DNA from: Sipunculus nudus
Lineage: Eukaryota > Annelida > Sipuncula > Golfingiida > Sipunculidae
DNA: 64,000 nucleotides
Assembly (NCBI GenBank): GCA_026874595.1
Contig: CM049307.1
Location: 43,282,362 to 43,346,361, forward strand
Direction: 5' to 3'
Below are positions 1 to 12,600 of the stretch, in pieces. The translations under genes and the position numbers were made by a program. A model generated the notes under the pieces. The model was not told where the DNA came from. It worked only from the letters and a program-made list of their open reading frames with translations, and searched no databases. The first letter of the stretch is position 1; every line of letters begins with the position of its first letter.

Positions 1-1655
1 GGACGATGCTGAATGTTTCCCCGGAGTAAGCACCATAGTACAACTCTGTCTGGTTAAGCCAACACTGTAATAAAATTAATAATGAATAGTTTCATAATAG
101 TTATGGTGCACTGCTGTCTCTATGAGTACCTGATAAAGTACAACTATACACTGCTGTCTCTATGAGTACCTGATAAAGTACAACTATCTCATGCAACTGT
201 TAGGAATTAATCATGGAAAAATTGCAACAGGGAATGTTTTATTTTTGTATCTTCAACCATTATCCATATGGTTTTGACAATACTGAAAGGATTCAAATGT
301 AATAATGCAAAGTATAATCTAGTATATAACTGTACATTGCTTTGTCTATGCGAGTAACATTATGCAACTCATTTTGGTTTAGAACAACACTAAAAGATGA
401 TCAATGCTCATCATGACTTTATTTTTAACAAGGGACCTATGGGTCACGACGCTCAGCTCTTATATATGATAAAAAAATATTATTTAGAAATGAGGCACAT
501 GCTGGTTTTGTGTGGTAATAAATATAAGCTGTATTATAAGTTGTTGTTGTTTAGCTTATGTATGATTTTGCTTATGTATGATTTTGATAGTACCTTTGGA
601 GACAGGGAAGAGGATTGATTTCATTTATTTTATTAACAAATGGAGTACTATTGTCACACAGATTTTGACTTGGCCATATAACTTATAAGCAGAACATATA
701 ATATAAGAGTTTAACTATTTATTAAAAAAAATTTCAAATATTGTCCCAAATATAATTTTTATAAAAAATAATAAGAGAATCATATGATTTTTTTAAATAT
801 AACTGATATGATTATTAAAATAATATTAAAGAATATATTCATGAATGCATTCATGAATACATTTTGAAAGTATTTGCACGAGTATTCATATACTTTCATT
901 TTTACCTGAATTCCTATTCTTTATGCAAGAAATTTTATAATGGAGTACATAATCATATTCATATTTAAATACAATTACAAAGTATTCGCACCATGTCTGG
1001 TATTTATTCAGTTTCACCAACCAATGATGTTGAGAATCCAGAATATACAAAATTCACACATTTAAATAATGATCATAAGTACCTGGTTTTATGGCTTTTA
1101 TTTATATTAAAAAATAAATGGTAAAAAATTCATTTTGGACTAATTTCACATCAATGTACACACTAGACACAGTAGGAATCTAGATTAATATTATCAACTG
1201 CATCTTTGTCTATCATTAATTTCCTTCATATGATCCCTAATGATTAGTAATGAATAATATGATTTACTTCTTTATCATTAAAATTGAACTGAAAAAAGCC
1301 ATAGGTGACTGCATGGTGTTATTTGGAATATGTGACATTCTACCCATCGATACAAGATTCTTATATCATCAGTAACTGCAAGTTAATTTCCTGTTATTAT
1401 AAACTAACAAATTCCTTTTCTATTTTTCTTTAATTTGTTATTAAAAACCAATAAAAATTTATTAATTGATTGTTTATTGTTATGTTGTTGGTTAAAACTA
1501 CTAGATGAGTTGGGTTGGACACCTGGATCAACTGTGGCTGGCCATAAGCTGCCTGGATTCCTGTATGCCTCGCCTCAAGCGTGCATAATTTGATGAAAGA
1601 TCAACATATAGGTGACTCAAGAGGGGCTTGAGAGAGCCAAAGTCTGACAGGGTCT
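1..1655. other. AT-rich intronic DNA, no gene
   Basis: Inferred TMC intron, because the next coding exon is not found. It has a 40-bp tandem duplication (about 111-187; CTGCTGTCTC at 111 and 151) and, at 428-459, a fragment AACAAGGGACCTATGGGTCAC that recurs near 12,586. Open frames are short and AT-driven. No RNA gene is recognised. Confidence 0.6.
428..459 (+). repeat. Terminal fragment of dispersed repeat (GGGACCTATGGGTCAC)
   Basis: AACAAGGGACCTATGGGTCAC followed by a GCTCAGCT tail. The same string is at 12,586-12,619, there ending GCTCAGCTGAC, which is the reverse complement of the GTCAGCTGAG that closes the (ACGG)n repeats at 3,049 and 14,472. Likely a detached end of that family. Confidence 0.5.
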
Positions 1656-2330
1656 CATAAAAAACATTAATAAAAGCTACACTTTTTGGCCAATTTCTTT
1701 CAGCTTTCTAAACTAAAAAGCTGAAATCCTAATGTGTGCATGATATGAAAATTATATCAACAGTGCTCACAGGACACAAACGTGCCATGGTCACAGTTGG
1801 GCAAAATTTAAGGTACTAATTTTATATTTATACTAATAACTTATAAAATTTGAAAAATTCAGAACTAATTTTGGGTATTCAATTGAATCTTGATTAAATA
1901 ATGTTACATCCCTGACAAAAAAATCTCTAGCTTCAGCAATGCCCTTGTTAAGGGAGTAAATATATTTCTTGATTTTTTACAAAGTGCATTATGTTTGGGC
2001 CCATAACTTAAAACAATTACGCAATACTGACATCATTCTGGCATGTGCATAGAGAATGAAAAATATGTATATTATTTATGATTAAAGTCAGATCAGTGGT
2101 TTTGATATTAGGCAGTCTTGAAGTGTAACAATGGGTTTTTAATGGAAAAATGAAGTTTTTCATTAATATCTCGAAGGTATTAAGTCCTAGTGACCAAATT
2201 CTTGGCATGGTAGGGGATTTTGGAGACATCCAACTGTATGCCGAATTTAAGGAACTAAGAGCTGAAGCTGGGGAGCTGAGCTCTTGCAAACTGCATAACA
2301 CTAGCTTGATGTAAACAATATGTTACATGG
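1656..2330 (+). repeat. (ACGG)n/GTCAGCTGAG family, copy A (3'-truncated)
   Basis: About 670 bp aligning by eye with the next block. Shared landmarks are GTGCCATGGTCA-CAGTTGGG (about 1784), TTTACAAAGTGCATTATGTT-TGGGCCC, and TTTTGATATTAGGCAGTC. It lacks the (ACGG)n tail and terminus, and lies directly upstream of copy B with a period of about 674 bp, so it looks like a diverged tandem duplicate. No coding frame. Confidence 0.65.
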
Positions 2331-3049
2331 TGCTTGAAAACTTATTAAAATCTACAGTTTTTGATCAACTGGTTTCAAATTTTTGGTGTTAACAGTTGAA
2401 ATGCTAACAAAAACATGCTGTGAAAATTAAATCCACAGTACTTACAGGAAAAAAATGTGCCATGGTCAAAGTTGGGCAAAATTTAAGGTACCAATTTTTT
2501 ATTTTTATTAATATTTTAGAAAATTTAAAAGATTTTCATCTAATTTTTGGTATACAATTTAATTTTGATTAATTAAAGTTATATTACTGGAAAAATGGTC
2601 GATAGCTTTAACATTTTTTGTGTTAAGTGATCAAATATCTTTCCTGATTTTTTACAAAATGCATTATGTTTGGGCCCATAACTTTTTTAAATTAAATAAT
2701 ACAGACATAATTTCTGGCACGTACATAGGAACTATATAGAGGAATATTAATTGTAAATATGAGGAAAAACAGATGAGTGGTTTTGATATTAGGCAGTCCT
2801 GAAGTGTGAAAATAGGTTTTTAATAAAAAATTGAGGTTTTTCCTTAATTTCTCAAAGGAACGAAGTTGCAAAGACCCAGTTTTCGGCTTGGTAGGAGATC
2901 TTGGGGACATCTAACATTATGCCCAATTTTGGATTCCTAGGTCTTACGGTTTCAAAACGTGCCACATCTACGGACGGACGGACGGACAGACGGACGACGG
3001 ACAATGGACCACGACTATAGCTCAGATGACTTATAGTCAGCTGAGCTAA
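2331..3049 (+). repeat. (ACGG)n/GTCAGCTGAG family, copy B (complete 3' end)
   Basis: Same landmarks as copy A, then AAACGTGCCACATCTACGG, a short ACGG/ACAG microsatellite (about 2972-3001), and the terminus GACTATAGCTCAGATGACTT..GTCAGCTGAGCTAA. Copy C at about 13,778-14,472 is highly similar across the last 350 bp. There is no poly-A tail and no coding capacity, so a nonautonomous element is likely; class unresolved. Confidence 0.7.
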
Positions 3050-3404
3050 AAATCACATGTTCTAAACAAAGGTTTAAGACAATTTAAACCTTCACAGATG
3101 GTGTGTCACTTGAATCCTTCAATCCATAACCTCATTGTGTGGAAGTCGAAGAAACCCTCAGATTACTCTGACACATCCATGGTTCGACAAAAGCGGGTTT
3201 TAATTGCTTATAATTTAACTAGAGTTGTTTGGAATATCAAGTCTGTAACTTCAATATAAACGGGGTATTCGACCTAAGCAAGTTCGACAATATATAATTT
3301 GTGCCAATGTTAAAATACCTTCATAAGATCTACAATCCTCTGAATATGGATGTATGTATCCTTATAAATTATATACATATGATCAAATGAATTGAATGAC
3401 TTAC

Positions 3405-3674
3405 ATCTCCAGTCAGTATAGACTGTGGACAGAAGTATGAGCTGTTGTAGGCAGGTGGTGGTTTGACCAGGTATCTGTACAGTAGGTGCGGTGTCAATAT
3501 AAAACATGTCATGATGAGGAAGAGGGGGATGTTGAGGAGAAAGAGCATCTTGATGAAGAGGAAATATGATGTCACACCGGTCCCAAAGTTCCCCTCGACC
3601 TTCTTCATAGAACTCTTCCATAGTTCTATAGAATACCCCACCTCAGCTAGTCTTTCTTTTGTATGCTTCCAGCT
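3405..3674 (-). CDS. TMC: TMC exon 8 (270 bp, conserved pre-TM1 block and TM1)
   Basis: Acceptor TTTACTCTGTTTCAG and donor GTAAGT delimit 90 whole codons. Residues 255-344 begin SWKHTKERLAEVGYSIELW and include KKVEGNFGTGVTSYF, the most recognisable TMC signature before TM1. A hydrophobic helix (about 292-313, FLFIKMLFLLNIPLFLIMTCFI) follows. After TM1 the segment includes YNSSY, an N-glycosylation sequon in the expected extracellular first loop. This exon is the main evidence for family identity. The next exon is not found between 3,404 and position 1, so that intron exceeds 3.4 kb. Confidence 0.9.
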
Positions 3675-6600
3675 CTGAAACAGAGTAAATTTTATTTGAG
3701 ACATGTATAACTGTATGCATGGGAGGACCATGCTGCATCTCTGACTGGAGTGGATATACTTGGAAAAGCTTTTTTTTTTATTTTCTCTCTCAACAATTTC
3801 AGGTGGTATGTTTTCTACACAAGTTGAGAGATTAAATCTAGGTTTGTGTACTAAGTTTCAGTAATTAAAGTCAAAATGAGAAATAAACTACCCCATACAT
3901 TCACCTCATTGTTTAAAAGGACCCATGTAAACTTTGCTAAGTGTGTATGTCAAAGATATGTATAATGTATTAAACTTCTTGACATTATATTCAAAATATA
4001 ATACATCAATATAATGAAAAAAACAAAGTTTAAACATTTGATTTCAAGGTTTAATTTAATTATATCGTTTTCAATGACAGCTACTGATTATGTCTTGGAT
4101 CTACCCATGTCAAACAGCTATATGTACACTGCAATTTCCCATAAATCAATTGTTACAATAATTAAATTTATATGTATATGATTTACCAAGGCTATGTTGT
4201 ATTTTACTCTCTTGAACCAGCTTGGCCTCTTCCCTCTTGATCTGACTGTTGCCACTCTTGACCTTAAACAAATAATGTCATCTTAATCATTATAACTAGA
4301 ATACGGGTAGTCGACAAGCGACTACGTGTTTCCGCCAAAATCAGAGTAGGACGGGTGAAGTGAGGCATGGATTGAGTGACAAGGGGAAATAGAGTTACAT
4401 GTGTTACATATCAGAATGGATCTCTGCCATGTAAACATGATTTTAGGTGGTGCCACCTGTTATTTGAACGAGAAACTATCAAAGATGTATACACATGCAA
4501 AATTTCAGGTGGAAAAGTCAAACCACTGCAGAGATATGAGTGATTTTATCCCACAGCAGACAAACAAGATGGACACTGTGCAAAAATGGCTGCAGGTGGC
4601 GCCACCATTTTTGTGTATGTTATAAAGCTATCCAAGGGCTACATTTGTGTAAATTTTTTTTCCTGATTGGTCAAACGAGTCCGGAGATATAAGCATTAAT
4701 GTCTGCAGCGTGAATGTGAATGAAGCTGGCGCCACCAGTCATAAAATCAAGAAAGCTATGCAGGATGTATACGCAAGCCAAATTACAGGTAATTTGGTCA
4801 AACTACTGCAGAGATATGAGTGATTTTAACCCAAGCCAGACAAACAGATGGACGCTGTGTAAAAATGGCTACAGGTGGCGCCACCATTTTTGTGTATGTT
4901 ATAAAGCTATCCAAGAGCTACATTTGTGTAAATTTTTTTTCCCGATTGGTCAAACAAGTCCGGAGATATAAGCATAGATGTCTACAACGTGAACGTGAAT
5001 GTAGGTGGTGCCACCTATCATAAAATCAAGAAAGCTATGCGGGATGTATATGCATGCCGAATTTCAGGTAATTAAATTTGGTCAAACAACTGCAGAGATA
5101 TGAGTGATTTTACCTCAAGGCAGACAAACAGATGGACACTGTGCAAAAATGGCTGCAGGTGGCGCCACCATTTTTGTGTATGTTATAGAGCTATCCAAGG
5201 GCTACATTTGTGTAATATTTTTTTTTCTGATTGGTCAAACGGTTCCCGAGATATGAGCTTGGATGTCTGCAGCATGAATGTCAATGTAGGTGGCGCCACC
5301 TGTCATTAAATCAAAAAAAGCTATCTAGAGTGTATACGCATGCCAAATTTTAGGTGAATTAGTCAAACCACTGCAGAGATATGAGTGATTTTAACCCAAG
5401 GCAGATGAACAGATTGACACTGTGCAAACATGGTTGCAGGTGGCGCCACCTTTTTTTGTGTATGTTATAAAGCTATCCAAGGGCTACATTTGTGTAAAAT
5501 TTTTTCCTGATCGGTCAAACGGTTCCCTAGATATGTGGGTATATGTGTGGAAACAGATGCACAAACGGATGCTGGGCAGAGAGGAAAGGTCAGAGGTCAA
5601 GGCCACGTGGTTAGGCACCAGTTCACATGTGACCCGATAATTTGTGTAAGTTTCGGAAAAATCCGTCCAGTAGTCTCAGAGGAGTTCTCCAGAAACGAAT
5701 GTGGCGGCGGCGGTGGTGGCGGCGGACCCCGTCAAAAACATAGTATCCGCAAAACTTCATTTTGGTGGATACAATAATCAGCTATTATTCTGATAGATTC
5801 AATTTTCAGTACATCTTTCCATTATCAAGATTAACTAAGATCAAACTGGGAATAATCAGCAAACTGATCAACTATATAAAAAAAATTTAATTAACCACAA
5901 AAATTTAATAGGTTAGAAAATAGCTAAAATTATTTGTATTACTGCAGAAAAATGTATACTATCATTACAACTGGCAAAATATAAATGCCATTTGCTTTTT
6001 CTGATAAAAGCATAAAATTCTGGAATGCAACAGACTGGTTCTTATAGACAATTATTTAAGGAATATGAAAGTACCTACTGATATGATCTACTGATAGACT
6101 CCACACCACAACAAACAAGTGCACCGGAAGAGTGCATAATACACCCTTCATATGTCTTGTGACCTCTGACCTCATTCAATATTTTAATACATGTGAGAAA
6201 CTCTATGCGTAAATATTTATTATGAGTTTCATGAAAATTCACCACATGTTTGGTCAGTGCAACAGAAGTCTAATGATCTCTGAATATTCACTGGTTGTGC
6301 AAAGGAACTAAAATCGGGTGAGATATTATATTGGTTAATATTTCTTTGGGTTTCATCAAAATCCATCAATTCATATTCCTAACAAGTTATCGCAGGGACA
6401 TAACAAAGAAGCCTGGTGATCTCTGACCTGATAAATATGTATGGATTTTACCTAGAATTGAATTCAGCTAGATAATCTATTGATAGGTATTAAATAGTAA
6501 TATCCTGAGTTTTGTGAAAATCCATCAAAGCCGCAGTAAGTTATCACTGTGACACTAAAAGATAAAGGACAGATGGAAGGGCCATGGCTATACCATAACA

Positions 6601-9600
6601 GATCCTGTCTTAGCCGGGCATGTGCAAGTACATAAATGTGAAGGTTGCAGGTGTTAAAATTGTTTATATGTGAAACAGGTTAAACAGAGGAGTGACTAGT
6701 TCACCTGATATTGATCATTATCTTTGTGTATTTTAAACTCCCAAATACCTGACAGCAAGTTTCTGGTCAAGTCTAAGTGGCAGGTCTCTGATTTCCTCCT
6801 TTCTTAATTCTTCTGGGCCATCAGCAAAGTCTTCATCTTGTAACAAATCCTGAGCAATTGCATCTAGGTTTAAAGATTCCCCTTGCCGCAGCCTTATTGT
6901 GGCATGTGCCTTTTTTTTCCGACTTTGTCGGGATTTTTTCCTGTGATCTCTTCCCAATGTGTGGGATTCAGCGAAGGAGGCTGCAATGTGAAGCAGATTA
7001 AAATTGACTGCTGAAAACATATGAATATTCATATATGCATGCATAACTGGTGATGGAAACTCTGTACTCACACCGTAAATGACCTAAATATTATCTTTTT
7101 TATGTTGTGTCTGCTATCATAAAATTCATATATTTTCACTACATTGTGTCATAATATGACAAAAACAATTCTAATTTGTTCAGAAAATGAAATTAGATTT
7201 ACTTTAAATCAATGTAATTACTGATCACACAAACCCAAAGATATGATATGCTGGCTAGTTGTTAATCTGTGGTGCTGCCTGGTACCATGCAAGTCATTTA
7301 TATTTATGGTGTTTAAAACCACGAGCAACAGTTATTTTTGGATTATCCAACAGCACTGAGTAAGGTCTGTCATAATGAATATTTATAACCCTCATTTATG
7401 GCTACGGAGTTGTATTTTATAAGGAAAGTTTCAGTTACATCCATTTAATCCAAACTAGAAACAAATCTGATGCAACAAAATCTGCAAATACAGTGTTTTA
7501 AGCTCAAATATGCTACATGGACCAAAAATGATTACTGGAGGGCATCTTTTTCCAAGCAGTAAATCACTTTTGCATTTTAAATGTACATGTCTTATGTATT
7601 TTATGTTTCTGCGATACTATTTCAAACAGTATTTATGTTAATATAATTCAATTTTACTAAGTGAGTCTTAGTTTGATCCAATTTAAACTAGATACACTGG
7701 ATTATACTGGATTAAACATAGTTAAATCCATTGTCCTGTAAAACCTCACCCTTTCCCTCAAAAACATACTTTTGCTACATACAAAAACTAGCCTGCTTTT
7801 TTATGTTGACATAATCGGGAAGAACCTGAACTCACCAAGCCTTCTGCTGGGCAGGTCCTGCAGCAGGTCATGTGACTGACTCTTACGGCTGGCCTGTCTG
7901 GAATTTGGACTGGAATCAGTATGGTAGCTTGGAGCATCAGAGATCCGACGCTGTCGTAACCCACCACCGGCCACATCCAGCTCAATGTGTTCAAACTGAT
8001 CATCTTGGAAGCTGGGGTTTACTGGAAGCACATGAAAACTGGGGGTCAGAACTGGTATTTTTAATCTGTTGATTTAGCCTAATGAAGACACGTCAGCTTA
8101 TCAGTTTAGTAAATACTTTTATGTTTACAGGTTCAATAATCATCAACATTAATAAGGATAGGTCTAAATGGCCTGATGAAGGTTATAGCATTTAGCCTGT
8201 ATTCTTTGAGGGTGAAGTTATTATAATTGACCATATGATGGTAATATCTGCCTGCCAGATGTCGAAATTTCTATTTAAAAGGACAGAAAAAATCAAGGAT
8301 TCATAAACTCATTCATAGATTCTGCTGAGGTATCAACAGGAATCACACTAGGTCATCTGTGAAGTTATCTAACCACATAATTCAATAGTCAGCCTAACCT
8401 GACTGTGTGTAAAGTTAGCTAAGTGTTATGAGCTCAGCTTAAAATTCAGATAAAAAAATAAACAATATACCCTATTAATTTTACATGGATTGTCCAAATA
8501 TTGATCCTAACTAATCAAGGAATCCTCCATGTCTCAGTTGGTGGCATTCAGTAGTGTCTGAAGGTGGAGGAATGCAGAGAACCTGAAGAAAAGCCTTGGA
8601 ACTACCATAATGACCACTCTCATAGCCACACCAGGATCAAACTCCAAAAATAACAGGCAAATTTGTGGAATATAGGTCCCCCACTTCTGCCTCTTGTTAT
8701 TTAAGTTTCCTGTGACCTTCATGCTTGCCTTCTCAATATGTTTTAGTTTTTATTTTTTATTTTTCCCTCCGCATGTCATAGTGCCTGTGATTTAGTTTTC
8801 ATTCTCCCATTTCATAATTTTTTTTTTGTGCATTGGGAACAAAAGGGAAAATTTTTGTTTGTTTTTTAGCTGGTGATAAATTTTCATAATAAATTTTCAT
8901 GATAAATTTTCAAACAGACACTCCAAAACAAATCCCCACCAATTAAGGTATGCATGAGAGCAATCACTGACCAAAATTTGAATGAACTTGGATAATATTT
9001 AGGAAAGTTATCACACAGAAACAAAAACCTGACAGACAGACCGACAGAGGAAGTGGGGGACAATACTGATACATTTAATAACAAAAGCAACAACAAAAAG
9101 CCATGCGGAAACGAGTTGTTTTGCATTCAAGCACTGTTGAAATAGAAATACATACCCTGAGAACTGAATCACCAAGTTCAAGGTAATAAAAAGTCTTCAT
9201 TAACTTCTATCACAATATCAGGCTGCTGAGGGCATATAGTACAGATATAATGAAAGGATACACAATGGAAATAAAAATAAACAAAACTTGACAAAAAGAC
9301 AGCTGTATCCTTTGCAGTTATCAGTATTTACTGAAAGGAAAAACGTTTACTGGTATATACAAAAGCCCTGTAGACATGCCTGTCAACACAACATGATTAC
9401 TCCTAACTACTAAATTTTTTTCATATTACAAGTATACACTTTTTCACCTCAAAATAAGCTCTTGATGACCAAACATTATTATCAGCAAGTAAAATATTTC
9501 TTATAGATAATAATTTCCCACACTGCATGACCTTGTTTATATACGTCAGATATCACCTTTTCATCAAGGGCAACTGGTAGAGCTTTTTGGTCATACCATG

Positions 9601-12600
9601 ATGTTTATTAATCAGAATGTTATGGGCTGCACTTGCACTTCCATAATGATATTGAGGCTAGAGGTATATTAATCCACTTGCAATAACATAATACAGCTAA
9701 ATAATAGGATCTACCCTTGTTTTACTTGCTCACCACAACCACCAGTCTGAACAATGTGTATGTAACCAATCATCACTAGAGCATATTCCTGTAATTTGTG
9801 AGGGAACTTTTAATCAATTTAATAATCTCTTCTTTACCATCAATTATTACAATAAAATTCAATATTTTACCATATAGGATGTTAATTACTTTCAGCAAAT
9901 GAAAGAATCATGCAGCTCTTCCTCTGCCTATCAGCACTGTTTTAGTCTCTAGTTTCAGCTAAGGGACTGGTCTATCAGGGAGCACTGAAACTATAGTGCA
10001 CATACACCTTAAATATACTTCAGCCATTAACCACAGGCACTTGAATCCCTATTTATAAAAAAGTCTATATGACGACCAAATAATGAAACAGTAATACCAT
10101 GTTATCACTTGTTATATGATGTCAAAAAACAAGTGATAACACGGTATAACAATTTTATTATTGGGTAGTTTGACCTGATTCCATTGTTGTATTTCTAAGA
10201 ACATTTAAGATATGAAGACTTTATTATAAATAGGGATTCAACTCCTGTGCATAAACTTGCAGCATCAAATTTGACAGCTAACAGAGATATGAGGTTGTAA
10301 ATGCAAATTAAAATAATTATAATCAAAATGAATGGATTCGGAGGTTAAGCATCAATTACAATTCAGTGGTTCATGATGCATATAGATTGAGTTTGAAGGA
10401 ATTTTACATCCTGAAAGCTAGGTTAAAACCTAGCCACAATCATCTGGTTTTCAATCTCCACTCACCAGAATCCTGCTGACAGCCTGGTATAAAGGTAGTG
10501 ATCACCTGAGGTCTCTGAGTTGTGTGTCAAAATTGACTAATTTACTTAACGTAATCCTATATTTTTTGTACAAACAGAATACAAGTCTGTGTTGTTCATA
10601 CTATGTAGGAGTTACTGGGTGTCTTTTTGCTGCAGCAGAAATATTAGAGTTCAAACAGATTTGGTCAGATCTAATCAGTCCTACAAGGGAAACTGCACAC
10701 AGGTGGCCAATGTTGTAAGTAAATTCCTTAATCCAAAGTATATTACCATCTAATACCATAAGTGAAATCATGTGCTGGCCTTGGCACTACTCAGACAGAG
10801 GCAATATGTCTTAACTCTGATATTTCGTGTCAAACATGTTCCTAAGGTTTAAAATAAAGAAAAAAAATCACACATTCTTTCTGATCATGCAACACAGCAA
10901 ACAGCAAACAATAGCATGGGATAACCCATATAAAACATTTCTATAAGGGCTGGTCTGAAGCATATAAAAATTATGAAATATTATCTGAGACTGAGAATAG
11001 GGAATAAAAGGATAAGTAATATATCACAGCACAACATGCCTGTTCCTTTATGTACTACACTATTACTCTACACAATGGTATGGATTACAATACAATGGAC
11101 ATACAAAGTCCTCACACAGTGAGTCAGAAAGTTAAAATTACAGTCCATGCAAACTTAACTATCCCTGGGAGGAGTTTACCTGTAATAACCAAGTTGGATC
11201 CCAACTCCATCTCCCGGCCTCCTCATCATCTAGCTGCTGAATCACAAAATAACACAGGTACATGTCAGCTTCCCATACTGCACTCCTAATGTTTTCATGT
11301 ACAAACTGTATGTTATGTGTACACACTCTCCACCTCTCTACAGCTGTAACCACAATAGAGCCTCTCCTCAAAATAAAAGCCTAGGCTGTTATTAAAATTC
11401 CTATCAGGATTGATTAACACAGGAACTTTTTAGGCAATCTTAAAAGATATATCAAGTCAGATATTAATGTGACTGCAAGTGAAGCTCAGTGGTCTGGTTA
11501 TAGAGGGTAAGAACTACTGTAGTATAATGACCATGAACGATGACAGTATTGGCACAAATTTTATTATTTAACAGGGGTGACCCCTGGTAGTAGGTTTGTA
11601 AACCAATATATAGTTACATGTTCAACACCTCTATTAAGATGCATATCAGACTGGATGCACACACAAATGACCCGTATCTGATGATTCTATATACACAGAC
11701 ATTCTGACTATTTATGCAGATCATTCTGGCCTTACCTCTGTAAAACAATGTAATGTGTTGCCAATATTCAGTGCACTATAAATTAATTTAATATATATAT
11801 GAATACAGGTATATTTACATATAAAGACCTACATTTTTTTAATTTTTCATGAAATATTCTTAAATTGACCAACAATATATAAAAAATATATGGAGCATTA
11901 TAATATCCTGTATATATATTGTATATACATGTATCAACATTTATCTATTTATTTAAACACTGATATATAGATTACAATGAAATGCTACCTTTTGGGTTCA
12001 TCTCATCAAGGATATAAACCTCTTACTATTTAATCTGTATCATGATAATCTAGTGGGCCTGTGAAAATACTGCCAGCTTTCACTTTAGATCAGGTTGCAT
12101 TCTAAAAGCTTCCTCCCTGTCTCAGGATATGCGTTAGTTAAATATGATAATAATTTCTTGGCTGACATATTTCTCTGTAACACAAGTCTGCTATAAAGAC
12201 ACCAAAAGAGTAGAAAGACAGCAGAACATTTAAGCTTTGCATTGCACTCTGTTTTAACAATCATCTACATATAGCATGCCAATGTATGTTAATTTTATTT
12301 AACAAATTAAATAATTAATCATAAAGTGATTGAAGTAAGCATATATCTATCATTCACTCATCCTCGCATATTTTCAACTATGTAAGCAATGCACGGTCAA
12401 AAGAAAATAAATGATTTAATAAAATTTCAAAACATATTTTTTTAATGGGACAGGATTGGGGGGGGGGGGGGGGGAATACATAATATGCTAAATTTACATA
12501 ATATGTATTATCATTTACAGTTCCATTGCACAAGAAGAGGATAGACCAAGTTCACTGAGACTAGTTCACTGAGCTAAGGTTAAAAACAAGGGACCTATGG

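Noticed and set aside
3310-3621. 103-codon minus-strand frame overlapping TMC exon 8
   Set aside because: It is in another frame of the same strand; exon 8 carries the conserved TMC block and splice signals.
4401-5777. Series of plus-strand frames (CKNGYRWRHHFCVCY-like)
   Set aside because: All arise from the same tandem repeat unit in the GGTGGCGCCACC element and stop within each unit.
6981-7071. Upstream methionine of the open frame containing exon 6
   Set aside because: Sequence before the TTCACATTGCAG acceptor is intron-like, and the acceptor phase matches exon 5, so the frame's ATG is not a start.
8521-8660. Possible tRNA-derived SINE (CTCAGTTGGTGGCA, GGATCAAACTCC)
   Set aside because: The box-like strings are about 100 bases apart and no cloverleaf or second copy was found.
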